From DASVWZ01 sp963708575 (GTDB lineage Bacteria > Acidobacteriota > Terriglobia > Terriglobales > Acidobacteriaceae): 64,000 bases of DNA. Under the pieces are notes generated by a model. The model searched no databases, was not told where the DNA came from, and worked only from the letters and a program-made list of their open reading frames with translations. Numbering within the stretch: position 1 is the first letter of the stretch; each line of letters opens with the position of its first letter. The DNA lies in NCBI GenBank assembly GCA_963708575.1, contig CAVPTB010000003.1, positions 620,001 to 684,000 on the forward strand, in the 5' to 3' direction. The position numbers and the translations under genes were made by a program. Shown here piece after piece: positions 1 to 7,258 of this stretch.

Positions 1-505
1 CCAGCTGCTGCGATGCCACCTTGGCCTGATACAGCGTCTGCGAATCGATCAGGTCGCGCACCGCCTCCGCCTGCGTGAGATCGATCCGCCCATTCAGAAA
101 TGCCCGCATGGTGAACTCACCAGGCTCGGCGATGCGGGCGCCACCAGCCACAGCCAGCTCGACGATGTGCCGCAGAATAACCGGCGACCCGTGCGCCGAA
201 ATTTCAATGATGTCGTCAGTGGTGTAAGAGTGAGGCTTGGCAAAGTAAGTCACAACAACCTCATCGAGCCGCCCAGATGTAGCCGGCGCAACACCCAGGT
301 TCGTCGCGGGCGTCTCCGGCACTGCAACGCCGCCGTCTGGCTCAATCAGCTCCCCAAACACCGCCCGCCCTGGCTCGAGCGCATGCTTCAAACGCAGCAT
401 CGGGAGCGCAATGCTCTTTGCCTCCGTCCCTGCCAGACGCACCACTCCGATGCCGCCACGGCCCGCAGGCGTGGCAATCGCAACGATGGTGTCGTCAAGG
501 TTCAC
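1..505 (-). CDS. mnmE: tRNA uridine-5-carboxymethylaminomethyl(34) synthesis GTPase MnmE, N-terminal part (cut by window edge)
   Basis: MnmE (TrmE) works with MnmG to modify the wobble uridine of certain tRNAs; it is a cytosolic GTPase. Only the first ~168 codons are in the window, covering the formyl-tetrahydrofolate-binding N-terminal domain. The family signatures are clear: DTIVAIATPAGRGGIGVVRL at the start and PGEFTMRAFLNGRIDL further on. The G domain and C-terminal Cys lie beyond base 1. I chose a GTG start at 505 because it puts the conserved DDTIVAIATP motif at residue 4 and no ATG lies upstream in frame. It is the last gene of the rpmH-rnpA-yidD-yidC-khpB-mnmE run, 47 bases after khpB, the usual order in many bacteria. 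Confidence 0.95.
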   Translation of the reverse strand, partial: MNLDDTIVAIATPAGRGGIGVVRLAGTEAKSIALPMLRLKHALEPGRAVFGELIEPDGGVAVPETPATNLGVAPATSGRLDEVVVTYFAKPHSYTTDDIIEISAHGSPVILRHIVELAVAGGARIAEPGEFTMRAFLNGRIDLTQAEAVRDLIDSQTLYQAKVASQQL

Positions 506-552
506 GAGCCGATTGTAATGGTTTTGATTAGCCGCAAGACGCCGTAGAGAAC

Positions 553-1089
553 TTAGCGTCTGCGGAAAGCCGGCTTCGCCGCCGCCGGCTTGTAGTTCTT
601 CGGATAAACCACCAGACAGCGCCGTCCGCCTTCGCCCTGGCTCTCGGTATGCAAATCTTCCTGCTCCCGCAATGCCAAGTGGACAATCCGCCGTTCTCGC
701 GATGACATGGGGGCAAACTCGTAAGGCATCCCGGTCTCGCGTACCCTTGCGGCCGCCACTCCAGCCGCAATGCGCAGTTCTTCCAGCCGCAGTGCCCGCT
801 GGTTCATGCAGTCGAAGTTAATCTTTTCGTGCTCATTCCCTGGCAGCCGCAGCATTTCGATGGCAAGCAACTCGATTGCGCGCAGCAGCTCGCCACCGCG
901 TTCCAGCAGCAAGGTCGAATCCGGCCCGGCCAGATCAACCAGAATTTCCGGACGCTCCCACTCGCGCTCTTCGGGCAGTGGAGGATCGACCGTAATGCGA
1001 TATTTCAAGCGCAATCCACCTTGCGTCACAACTCCACGGAGAAATTCATCAATCTTCTTGGCAGCGGCAATCTTGTCAGGAATTGGCAT
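553..1089 (-). CDS. khpB: KhpB/Jag family R3H-domain RNA-binding protein
   Basis: Cytosolic RNA-binding protein (KhpB/Jag, SpoIIIJ-associated), 178 aa. The middle holds a KH-like stretch (GPDSTLLLERGGELLRAIEL, about residues 55-75). The C-terminal half has a typical R3H domain with TGMPYEFAPMSSRERRIVHL, including the Arg-x3-His signature (RRIVH). The tail is basic and Ala/Lys rich. The N-terminal Jag_N domain found in Firmicutes homologues is missing, so this is the short form. I placed the start at the ATG at 1089 (MPIPDKIAAAKK); the open frame extends upstream but runs into the GCTGANN heptamer repeats and looks non-coding. It follows yidC, as expected for this family. Confidence 0.88.
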   Translation of the reverse strand: MPIPDKIAAAKKIDEFLRGVVTQGGLRLKYRITVDPPLPEEREWERPEILVDLAGPDSTLLLERGGELLRAIELLAIEMLRLPGNEHEKINFDCMNQRALRLEELRIAAGVAAARVRETGMPYEFAPMSSRERRIVHLALREQEDLHTESQGEGGRRCLVVYPKNYKPAAAKPAFRRR

Positions 1090-1096
1090 AAAAAAG

Positions 1097-1126
1097 CTGT
1101 CAGCTCTCAGCCATCCGCTTTCAGCA
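1097..1126 (-). repeat. Imperfect GCTGANN heptamer array (minus-strand phase)
   Basis: Read on the minus strand this is GCTGAAA-GCGGATG-GCTGAGA-GCTGACA, a short run of 7-base units. It lies just upstream of the khpB start. A matching array on the plus strand is at 1224-1254, so the two are in inverted orientation around the yidC-khpB junction and could pair as a long imperfect hairpin. Confidence 0.6.
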
Positions 1127-1223
1127 AACGCATCGTCGCAACGATGAGATCTGACAGCTAGAAGCTTGAGCTTTTCTCTCTTAACTCTTACCAATCAGCC
1201 TCCAGCAATGAGCCCCTTTCAAA

Positions 1224-1254
1224 GCTGAGAGCTGATAGCTGACGGCTGATAGCT
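1224..1254 (+). repeat. GCTGANN heptamer tandem repeat, four units
   Basis: Tandem 7-base units GCTGAGA-GCTGATA-GCTGACG-GCTGATA-GCT end directly at the yidC stop codon (TAA read on the minus strand at 1255-1257). The period is exact and only the last two bases of each unit vary. It is inverted relative to the array at 1097-1126. It looks like a simple-sequence repeat family rather than a terminator, since no T-run follows on either strand. Confidence 0.7.
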
Positions 1255-3018
1255 TTACTTCTTCTCTTTCTTTCTCGCCCGTTTCTCCGCCAGTTCGCGC
1301 ATCTCGCGGCCCAGGCTTGTGCGATTCATGATCGACTGCTGGATGATCATGATCAGATTGCTTTCCGCATAATACAAATTCAATCCCGCCGCCAGCTTGA
1401 AGAAGATGAAGCCCATCATCAGTGGCATCATCAGGTTCATCATCTTCTGCTGCGCTGGGTCCATGCCGGTCTGCGGCGTCATACGCTGCGTCAGGATCAT
1501 GCTGCCCACCATCAGAATCGGCAGGATCAGCCACGGATCAGCCGATGACAAATCGTGAATCCAGAGCCAGTGCGCGTGACGCAAATCGAGTGCCGAAGCC
1601 AGCATGCTGTAGTAAGCGAACAGGAACGGCATCTGGATGACCAGCGGCAGACACCCTCCCACCGGGTTCACTCCTTCGCGCTTCATGAGCTCGCCGATCT
1701 CGGTGTTCATCTCCTGACGCCGCGGATCGCGCATGCTGTACTTCTTGTACTTTTCCTTGATCGCGTTCATCTGCGGCTGAATCTTCTGCATCTTCAGCGC
1801 CGACTTCATGCTCGAGATGCGCAACGGCAGCAACGCTCCCGTAATGATCAGGGTCTGCAGCACGATCGCCCAACCCCAGTTGGGCACGACGTGGTCATAA
1901 GTCCACTTCAGCCACAAGAACAGCGGGCGCGCGATGATGCCGAAAAATCCAAAATTGATCAGCCCGCGCAGGTCCTGCTCGGCCCCCACGATGGTCGGAA
2001 CTGGAGTAGTCTCCAGCGTCTTGAGTTCCTTCGGGCCAACATACATGCGCTGTGACGTTACGCCGCTCGGGCTGCCGACCGCCCCTCCCAGCACATCGAC
2101 TCGCGTTAATTCGGAGTTCGGCTTATCCGGATCCTTTGCAATATCCAGCGGGAAGTGCAACAGCACCGCCGCCATGCCCTGCGTGCTGTCGGGAATAAAT
2201 ACCGATGTGAAATATTGGTCGCTGACACCGAGCCAGCTGAACGGATCACGCAAAGTCGCGCCGCCGCTGACTTTCTTGTAGGCAATGCGTTCGATGTGAT
2301 CGCCGTGCTGGTACTCGATTTTGCCCGCGGCATAGGCGGCAGCATTTGTTTCATCGCCAAAGCCCGACGGCCAAGCCGGATACGCGGTTACTGGGCTACC
2401 GTTATAAAACACCGACGTGTCCACGTGTATTACGTAGCTGTGATCGAAGCGGAACGATTTCCTGACCACCCAGCCTTGCTCCACATATTCGAAAGTGAGA
2501 TCAGTGGGAGCGTTTACCGTCCCTGAAGCCGACGGAACATACAGCGCCGAGTTCAGCTTCGCCCGCTGTCCGTCGTCATACGCCCACAGCGACAGCGGAT
2601 AGCCATATTTTTCCGACGCCGCCTGATTCACCAGGTCCAGGGGACGATGCTTGTCGTCATCAAACTTCTTCAGAATCCATGACTTCACCTGCGCGCCGCG
2701 ATTGGTGAACGTGATCCGGTAAAGACCATTGTCGACCACGGTCTCGGTTTCCGAACTCGCTACCTTACTTCCCGCAGCCGCCGGAACCGTTGCTGCCGCC
2801 GCCTGGGCTACGAGCGAGGGAGTTGCCACAGGAGCCGCGGGTGGCTGTGTCGGATTTTGGGTCTGCGCTTGCTGTTGTGCCGGCGCACTCGCGGTTTGTG
2901 GAAAATACTTCTTGAGAACAGGCTGGAAAACAACGATGACGAGGAAAGTGAGCGCGAACACCAGCAGCAGCCTCTTCTCCATGCCGGGTTCTTGTTGCGG
3001 ATTTTGAAAGTCTGCCAA
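1255..3018 (-). CDS. yidC: Membrane protein insertase YidC
   Basis: YidC inserts and folds inner-membrane proteins, with or without SecYEG. This is the long Gram-negative form, about 587 aa: an N-terminal membrane anchor (LLLVFALTFLVIVVFQP), a large periplasmic beta-domain (about residues 80-340), then the conserved five-helix insertase core starting near GFFGIIARPLFLWLKW and including NPVGGCLPLVIQMPFLFAYY. The C-terminus is basic (RARKKEKK), which fits ribosome contact. I chose the TTG start at 3018 because GAGAG precedes it at good spacing and the product begins xADFQNPQQEPGMEKRL. Alternatives are the TTG at 3039 and the ATG at 2982. It starts 9 bases after the yidD stop, so it is translationally close. 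Confidence 0.95.
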   Translation of the reverse strand: MADFQNPQQEPGMEKRLLLVFALTFLVIVVFQPVLKKYFPQTASAPAQQQAQTQNPTQPPAAPVATPSLVAQAAAATVPAAAGSKVASSETETVVDNGLYRITFTNRGAQVKSWILKKFDDDKHRPLDLVNQAASEKYGYPLSLWAYDDGQRAKLNSALYVPSASGTVNAPTDLTFEYVEQGWVVRKSFRFDHSYVIHVDTSVFYNGSPVTAYPAWPSGFGDETNAAAYAAGKIEYQHGDHIERIAYKKVSGGATLRDPFSWLGVSDQYFTSVFIPDSTQGMAAVLLHFPLDIAKDPDKPNSELTRVDVLGGAVGSPSGVTSQRMYVGPKELKTLETTPVPTIVGAEQDLRGLINFGFFGIIARPLFLWLKWTYDHVVPNWGWAIVLQTLIITGALLPLRISSMKSALKMQKIQPQMNAIKEKYKKYSMRDPRRQEMNTEIGELMKREGVNPVGGCLPLVIQMPFLFAYYSMLASALDLRHAHWLWIHDLSSADPWLILPILMVGSMILTQRMTPQTGMDPAQQKMMNLMMPLMMGFIFFKLAAGLNLYYAESNLIMIIQQSIMNRTSLGREMRELAEKRARKKEKK

Positions 3019-3026
3019 TTTTTCTC

Positions 3027-3305
3027 TCAGTGACTGCAAAGCCCGGCTTTGCCATGGCTCGCCGAGGTCTTGCTATCTTCCCGGCGTTCCGGCACGGGAT
3101 CGTATCCACCACGCACAAACGGATGGCAGCGCAACAGCCGCCCGGCCGCCATCAGGCTTCCGCGCAGCACGCCGTGGCGCTCCACCGCCTCCATGGCGTA
3201 CTCGGAACAGCTCGGCACATAGCGACATGCCGGAAGAAACATCGGCGAGATTGCCCATTTGTACCCGCGCAATGCACCTATCACGACTTTCTGCGGCAGA
3301 TTCAT
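3027..3305 (-). CDS. yidD: Membrane protein insertion efficiency factor YidD
   Basis: Small (92 aa) membrane-associated protein that aids YidC-dependent insertion. The family core is plain: GALRGYKWAISPMF, then CRYVPSCSEYAMEAVERHG with the conserved cysteines, then LRCHPFVRGGYDPVP. The ATG at 3305 lies inside the end of rnpA, overlapping its stop by four bases, which points to translational coupling. The position between rnpA and yidC is the standard one. The last ~20 residues are divergent and Lys/Ser rich. Confidence 0.95.
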   Translation of the reverse strand: MNLPQKVVIGALRGYKWAISPMFLPACRYVPSCSEYAMEAVERHGVLRGSLMAAGRLLRCHPFVRGGYDPVPERREDSKTSASHGKAGLCSH

Positions 3306-3799
3306 GGCTGTTCGATCTTCGGCGTTCGCTTCTCCACGAACTTCTGAATCACTTCGAAGCCGCGCGTGACTTCCTTGCATAACTCGGAGAATTCCATCTC
3401 CAGCATTGACTTCTTCGGATTAATGACTACGTCCACCGGGATCGCCATTTCCGGCAAATGCAGCCGAACCGCTTCCCGCAAACGGCGCTTCATGCGATTG
3501 CGGACGACTGCGCCGCCCAGAGCCCGTCCCACCGTAAATCCCACCCGCAGCCCATCCCCTTCAGGACGCGCCAGATAGAAAACAGTGATGTGGGCAGCGA
3601 AATGGCGCCGTCCTTGCCGGTAGACCCGGTCAAAATCCGCATGCCGCAGCAGGCGGGACCGGCGGGAAAAGTTCAACCGCTTCCGGGAAGCAGATGGCTT
3701 CGAACTGGCGTTGGGAGCGTCTCCGCTCACTGGGAACGACCTGAACTCAGCTTTCAGAATTCCTTCTAATTCCGGAAAAGGGGAAACTCGACTACTCAC
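3302..3799 (-). CDS. rnpA: Ribonuclease P protein component
   Basis: Protein subunit of RNase P, which trims the 5' leader of tRNA precursors together with the RNA subunit. The core starts at LNFSRRSRLLRHADFDRVYR and carries the signature RNRMKRRLREAVR near residue 100. The product is 165 aa, longer than the usual 110-130, because about 42 residues of Ser/Pro-rich sequence precede the core. The GTG at 3799 sits inside the last codons of rpmH (GTGAGTAG overlap), giving overlapping, probably coupled genes. A shorter form starting inside the leader cannot be excluded. Confidence 0.93.
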   Translation of the reverse strand: MSSRVSPFPELEGILKAEFRSFPVSGDAPNASSKPSASRKRLNFSRRSRLLRHADFDRVYRQGRRHFAAHITVFYLARPEGDGLRVGFTVGRALGGAVVRNRMKRRLREAVRLHLPEMAIPVDVVINPKKSMLEMEFSELCKEVTRGFEVIQKFVEKRTPKIEQP

Positions 3800-3947
3800 G
3801 GAAACCGGGCTTTACCGAAACCCGCTTGCGTCCCTTGGCCCGCCGGCGCGAAATGACCGCGCGTCCGCTTTTGGTCTTCATCCGCGTACGGAACCCGTGG
3901 ACCTTCGAGCGGCGACGGCGGTTGGGTTGGAAAGTGCGCTTAGGCAT
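3792..3947 (-). CDS. rpmH: 50S ribosomal protein L34
   Basis: The 51-residue protein reads MPKRTFQPNRRRRSKVHGFR and continues with RMKTKSGRAVISRRRAKGRK, an unmistakable L34. It is very basic, as the family is. The last two codons overlap the rnpA start. A promoter-like pair lies about 60 bases upstream (4006-4035). In many bacteria rpmH is divergent from dnaA across the origin; here dnaA is 3.3 kb away, separated by a dead toxin-antitoxin locus and two metabolic genes. Confidence 0.97.
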   Translation of the reverse strand: MPKRTFQPNRRRRSKVHGFRTRMKTKSGRAVISRRRAKGRKRVSVKPGFRE

Positions 3948-4005
3948 GGAACTTCTGTGCTCCTAACTGTTATGGGTGTAATCCAGACTACGAGACGAAG
4001 CTAAA

Positions 4006-4035
4006 AGTATAAATGACCCAAGCACAGTCGAGCAA
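4006..4035 (-). promoter_or_regulatory. Probable promoter of the rpmH-rnpA-yidD-yidC-khpB-mnmE cluster
   Basis: On the minus strand, TTGCTC (4030-4035), an 18-base spacer, then TATACT (4006-4011). The -10 matches the sigma-70 consensus at five of six positions and the -35 at three. The rpmH ATG lies about 58 bases downstream. The surrounding 170 bases are AT-rich compared with the flanks and hold no gene. Confidence 0.5.
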
Positions 4036-4122
4036 ACGGAGGGGCGGGCAATACAACACAAAACAGAGCAAAAGTGAGATCCACTGAAATATAAGAGAAC
4101 CAAACCGACAATATCTACTCTG

Positions 4123-4389
4123 CTATCTATCTTGCGCCGGGTGCCAAATGTGCAGGATTTCAACGGCATCGCCTTTCACGCGGTAGGCGATGATATGCGG
4201 CAATTGTCGGTGCAGCAGTTCTCGGGTACCTTCCTCACGTCCCTTCCGGCCCTCTCAGCGGAGGCTTTTTCAGCGAGCGAACGGATTTGAGGACTTCAAC
4301 CACGGTAGGCCTCGCTAAATGAGGCTCCTGTTCTAGTCGTAGATGCCTTGCAGGTCTGATACGGCAGTCGGAGTCCAGCGGAGGCGCAT
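4123..4389 (-). pseudogene. Degraded ParE/RelE-type toxin gene
   Basis: Reading the minus strand from the ATG at 4389 gives MRLRWTPTAVSDLQGIYD and then a stop. The next frame continues with EQEPHLARPTVVEVLKSVRS, and a third frame gives RELLHRQLPHIIAYRVKGDA and ends VEILHIWHPAQDR-stop at 4123. Joined, these make a complete ~88-residue ParE-like toxin, so at least two frameshifts have broken it. The start overlaps the antitoxin stop in an ATGA pair, the usual layout for such operons. Family knowledge: ParE poisons gyrase. Here no active toxin can be made. Confidence 0.85.
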
Positions 4390-4613
4390 CAGGAATTAAG
4401 CATCCGTTCGATGCGGGCGTCCATCTCTTCCTCTTCGATAAATTCCTCCCGATCAGCCTGCGCGATGCCGTCTCTCACTGCGGCGCGAAACCGCGTGTCC
4501 TGCTCTAGCAAACGCAAAGCGGCATCCTTAACCAGTCGCTCGGTGTCCGTACCGGCACGGCTGGCGATTTGAGATAGCTGCGCCTCCTGCTCAGGGGTGA
4601 AGCGGACTTCCAT
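4389..4613 (-). CDS. Orphan ParD-like antitoxin
   Basis: A 74-residue protein: MEVRFTPEQEAQLSQIASRA, then RLVKDAALRLLEQDTRFR and an acidic tail (EEFIEEEEMDARIERML). The N-terminus has the pattern of a ribbon-helix-helix DNA-binding domain, and the acidic, extended C-terminus is what normally wraps the ParE toxin. The reading frame is intact although its partner is dead. It probably still binds its own promoter region (see 4621-4649). It could be kept as an anti-addiction factor or simply not have decayed yet. Confidence 0.8.
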   Translation of the reverse strand: MEVRFTPEQEAQLSQIASRAGTDTERLVKDAALRLLEQDTRFRAAVRDGIAQADREEFIEEEEMDARIERMLNS

Positions 4614-4620
4614 GCCTGTC

Positions 4621-4649
4621 AGTCTAGGGCGATGAATCTAGGCTGTCAA
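4621..4649 (-). promoter_or_regulatory. Promoter/operator of the parD-like antitoxin; implies a nearly leaderless mRNA
   Basis: Minus strand: a perfect TTGACA (4644-4649), a 17-base spacer and TAGACT (4621-4626). The hexamer CCTAGA is repeated at 4637-4642 and 4623-4628, spanning the spacer and the -10, a good candidate for the antitoxin operator. The start codon is only seven bases below the -10, so the transcript should begin at or within a base of the ATG. No Shine-Dalgarno sequence is present, which agrees with leaderless translation. Confidence 0.55.
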
Positions 4650-4745
4650 CGGGCGTAGTCGTCGAGGGGCGTCTACCCTAACCGGTCCGCGCAAACTCCA
4701 TCATCTGATTCAAACTCCAGGCACAAAAGAGTAGAGTAATCCGCA

Positions 4746-5678
4746 ATGAAACCGACCTCTTTCATGCAGCCGTTTGTGTTGGCGCTCTGCCTGTTCGTCA
4801 TTGCTGTCATTGCCGGTGCGCAGCAATCTCGCCCCCAAATTACCGGCATCTCGCACATGTGCCTGTACTCCAGCGATGCCGGCGCGACCGAACATTTTTA
4901 CGTTCATGATCTCGGAGCCACCAAGGCTCCCGATCCGCAGGACCCGAACGGCACCCGCTACTACTTCAGTGCCACCCAGTTCGTCGAAGCATTGCCCTTG
5001 CCAGCAGATCACACCATCAGCCGGATGGCCTGCGTCGCTTTTCGCACCTCGAATGCGGACGGCCTGCTGAAGTATCTCCAAGCCAAAGGCGTCGACAGTC
5101 TCAGCCAACTTCACACCTCAAGCGACGGTAGCCATTGGTTTCAAACCAAAGATCCCGAAGGCAATCAGGTTCAATTCGTCGAGCCAGGGCAGGCTGCGGT
5201 AACGGTCACCAGCACGCCAATCGGCAATCACATCATCCACGTGGGCTATCTCGTGCGTAACAAATCTGCGGAAGATCATTTCTACAAGGAAATCCTAGGA
5301 TTCAGAGCTTACTGGTTTGGCGGTATGCAGCCCGACCACATCGATTGGGTTTCGCAACAAGTGCCCGACGGACACGATTGGTTGGAGTACATGCTGGTCG
5401 GCGAGGGCTCGGACACGCCCTTGGACAAGGTTGACCAGCAACGCCTGGGAGTGATGAATCACTTTTCCGTGGGCGTCCCCAATATGGAGCAAGCGGTAAC
5501 CACGCTCATGCGGGAAGATCGCCTTAGCCCGCGGCACGATGGCCCGCAAATGGGCAAAGACGGCAAGTGGCAAGCCAATTTCTATGATCCCGACGGTACC
5601 CGCGTCGAGCTCATGGAATTCCAGCCCGTGATCAAGCCTTGCTGCTCAGACTTTACCGCCGACAGCCCACTCAACTAG
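4746..5678 (+). CDS. Secreted two-domain VOC (glyoxalase-fold) protein
   Basis: 310 aa with a signal peptide (FVLALCLFVIAVIAGAQQ), so probably periplasmic. Two VOC modules follow: residues ~33-150 (begins ITGISHMCLYSSDAGATEHF, ends DPEGNQVQFVEP) and ~160-295 (begins IIHVGYLVRNKSAEDHFYKE, ends YDPDGTRVELMEF). Both have the His and Glu positions that VOC enzymes use to hold a metal. VOC proteins include lyases, dioxygenases and fosfomycin-type enzymes, so the substrate cannot be named. The gene is monocistronic and converges with the aldo/keto reductase, 11 bases between stop codons. Export is unusual for this fold. Confidence 0.85.
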   Translation: MKPTSFMQPFVLALCLFVIAVIAGAQQSRPQITGISHMCLYSSDAGATEHFYVHDLGATKAPDPQDPNGTRYYFSATQFVEALPLPADHTISRMACVAFRTSNADGLLKYLQAKGVDSLSQLHTSSDGSHWFQTKDPEGNQVQFVEPGQAAVTVTSTPIGNHIIHVGYLVRNKSAEDHFYKEILGFRAYWFGGMQPDHIDWVSQQVPDGHDWLEYMLVGEGSDTPLDKVDQQRLGVMNHFSVGVPNMEQAVTTLMREDRLSPRHDGPQMGKDGKWQANFYDPDGTRVELMEFQPVIKPCCSDFTADSPLN

Positions 5679-5689
5679 GGCGGTGCTGG

Positions 5690-6727
5690 TTACGCCATTT
5701 TTTCTCTAGCGTCCTGCCAGAGATCGATGCCCGCATCCTGCGCGTGGCGATCAATCTCTTTCAGCTCCACATCCGTGAACTGAAGGTTGTTCACCGCGTT
5801 GAGTGAGTTGTCGAGTTGCTCCACGTTGCGCGCCCCAATGAGTGCCGACGTGACCTGTTGGTTGCGCAATACCCACGCAATCGCCATTTGCGCCAAAGAC
5901 TGCCCGCGCCCCTTGGCAATGTCGTTTAGCGCCCGCACATGTTTGAGATTCTCGTCGCTAAGGAATTCCTTCGGCAGCGACCCTTCCGTTTTGGCGCGCG
6001 AGTTCTCCGGCACGCCATTCAAATACTTATTAGTCAGCATTCCTTGCGCTAAAGGAGAAAAGGCAATGCAGCCTACGCCCAATTCTTCCAGAGTGGCAAG
6101 CAAACCCTTCTCGATCCAGCGGTTCAGCATGGAATACGACGGCTGATGAATGAGCAGCGACACGCCTTCACTCTTCAAGATCTTCGCTGCCTCTCTCGTC
6201 CGCTCCGGGCTGTACGACGAAATGCCGACGTACAAAGCCTTACCTTGCCGCACGGCGTGAGCAAGTGCTCCCATCGTCTCCTCCAGCGGCACGTCCGCCC
6301 ACGGCCGGTGTGAGTAGAAGATGTCTACATAATCGAGCCCCATGCGGTGCAAGCTTTCGTCGAGCGATGCCAGCAGATACTTTCGCGAAGCGCCGATGCC
6401 GTAAGGCCCCGGCCACATATCCCATCCCGCTTTCGACGAGATCAGCAGCTCATTACGATGGCTGCGAAAATCCTTCCGCAAAATGTGGCCGAAGTTCTCT
6501 TCCGCCGAACCATAAGGTGGCCCGTAGTTGTTCGCTAAATCGAAATGGGTGACGCCCCGGTCAAAGGCGCGCCGGACCATCACCCGCCCGGTCTCGAAGA
6601 CATCGACGCCACCGAAGTTCTGCCACAACCCAAGCGAAATCGGCGGCAACACGATCCCCGATCGTCCGCAGCGTCGAAATTGTGCGGCATCATACCGCTT
6701 AGCGGCTGGCACGTAGCTGGTTTCCAT
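5690..6727 (-). CDS. Aldo/keto reductase, YghZ/GpR-like
   Basis: 345-residue cytosolic NADPH-dependent oxidoreductase of the aldo/keto reductase family. Catalytic tetrad elements are visible: D in FDLANNYG (with the Tyr of NNYG), K in LISSKAGWDMWPGPYG and H in IFYSHRPW. The AGWDMWPGPYG stretch and overall length resemble L-glyceraldehyde-3-phosphate reductase (YghZ) and K+-channel beta-subunit-like AKRs, which detoxify aldehydes. The C-terminal SALIGARNVEQLDNSLNAV is the cofactor-binding segment. The ATG at 6727 is preceded by GGAGAT. It converges with the VOC gene. Confidence 0.92.
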   Translation of the reverse strand: METSYVPAAKRYDAAQFRRCGRSGIVLPPISLGLWQNFGGVDVFETGRVMVRRAFDRGVTHFDLANNYGPPYGSAEENFGHILRKDFRSHRNELLISSKAGWDMWPGPYGIGASRKYLLASLDESLHRMGLDYVDIFYSHRPWADVPLEETMGALAHAVRQGKALYVGISSYSPERTREAAKILKSEGVSLLIHQPSYSMLNRWIEKGLLATLEELGVGCIAFSPLAQGMLTNKYLNGVPENSRAKTEGSLPKEFLSDENLKHVRALNDIAKGRGQSLAQMAIAWVLRNQQVTSALIGARNVEQLDNSLNAVNNLQFTDVELKEIDRHAQDAGIDLWQDAREKMA

Positions 6728-7258
6728 GGATCTCCTTCTGGACTACTCGAAAGTGTTTCTGACGCCGAACAGTCCTCAATGGCCACGAAGAAGCCGGCGA
6801 TTTTGCCCAGCAAGCAATCATAGTTGGAATGATACTTCCTGGTGCCACCGATGAGTAGGGACTCATATCGCGATGAAGATTTCCCGATTCGAACTCTCTA
6901 AAATTGTGAGCTTCATCACTGCACAAAATGGGTCCGAGGAAGAAAATAATTGGCTTACGCGATCGTAGAGCAGAGAAGCTGCACCACTCGCGCGACAGTT
7001 ATTAAATCGCTACTTGACTTTTTTTTCGGAGAGCGTTTTCAATCGTTGTGGCACGTGAAAAATCTTTCACGAGATTTCCACAAAACCAAATTTTTTGTGC
7101 TAGTATGCCCCACTGTCCCTGCTCATTGAAATTTTTCTCAGGTCCGGCGAAACCGCGCTGCCGTGCGGGTTTTAGATCGTCGGAAATTTTTTACTTTTGC
7201 TGCAATGATTAAGATCCGGCGCTGAAAAACGGCGGCTGCGCTAAAAAGAATTCATCCT
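6728..7258. promoter_or_regulatory. dnaA upstream region, candidate replication-origin/regulatory segment
   Basis: This 531-base stretch has no convincing gene. From about 7014 it becomes AT-rich with T-runs. A perfect 7-base inverted repeat CGTGAAA-AATC-TTTCACG lies at 7054-7071. An extended -10 (TGC-TAGTAT, 7098-7106) could drive dnaA, leaving a leader of about 145 bases. Only one weak DnaA-box-like site is seen (ATTTCCACA, 7074-7082, two mismatches to TTATCCACA), so the origin assignment rests mainly on position next to dnaA. A cumulative GC-skew plot would decide. Confidence 0.35.
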
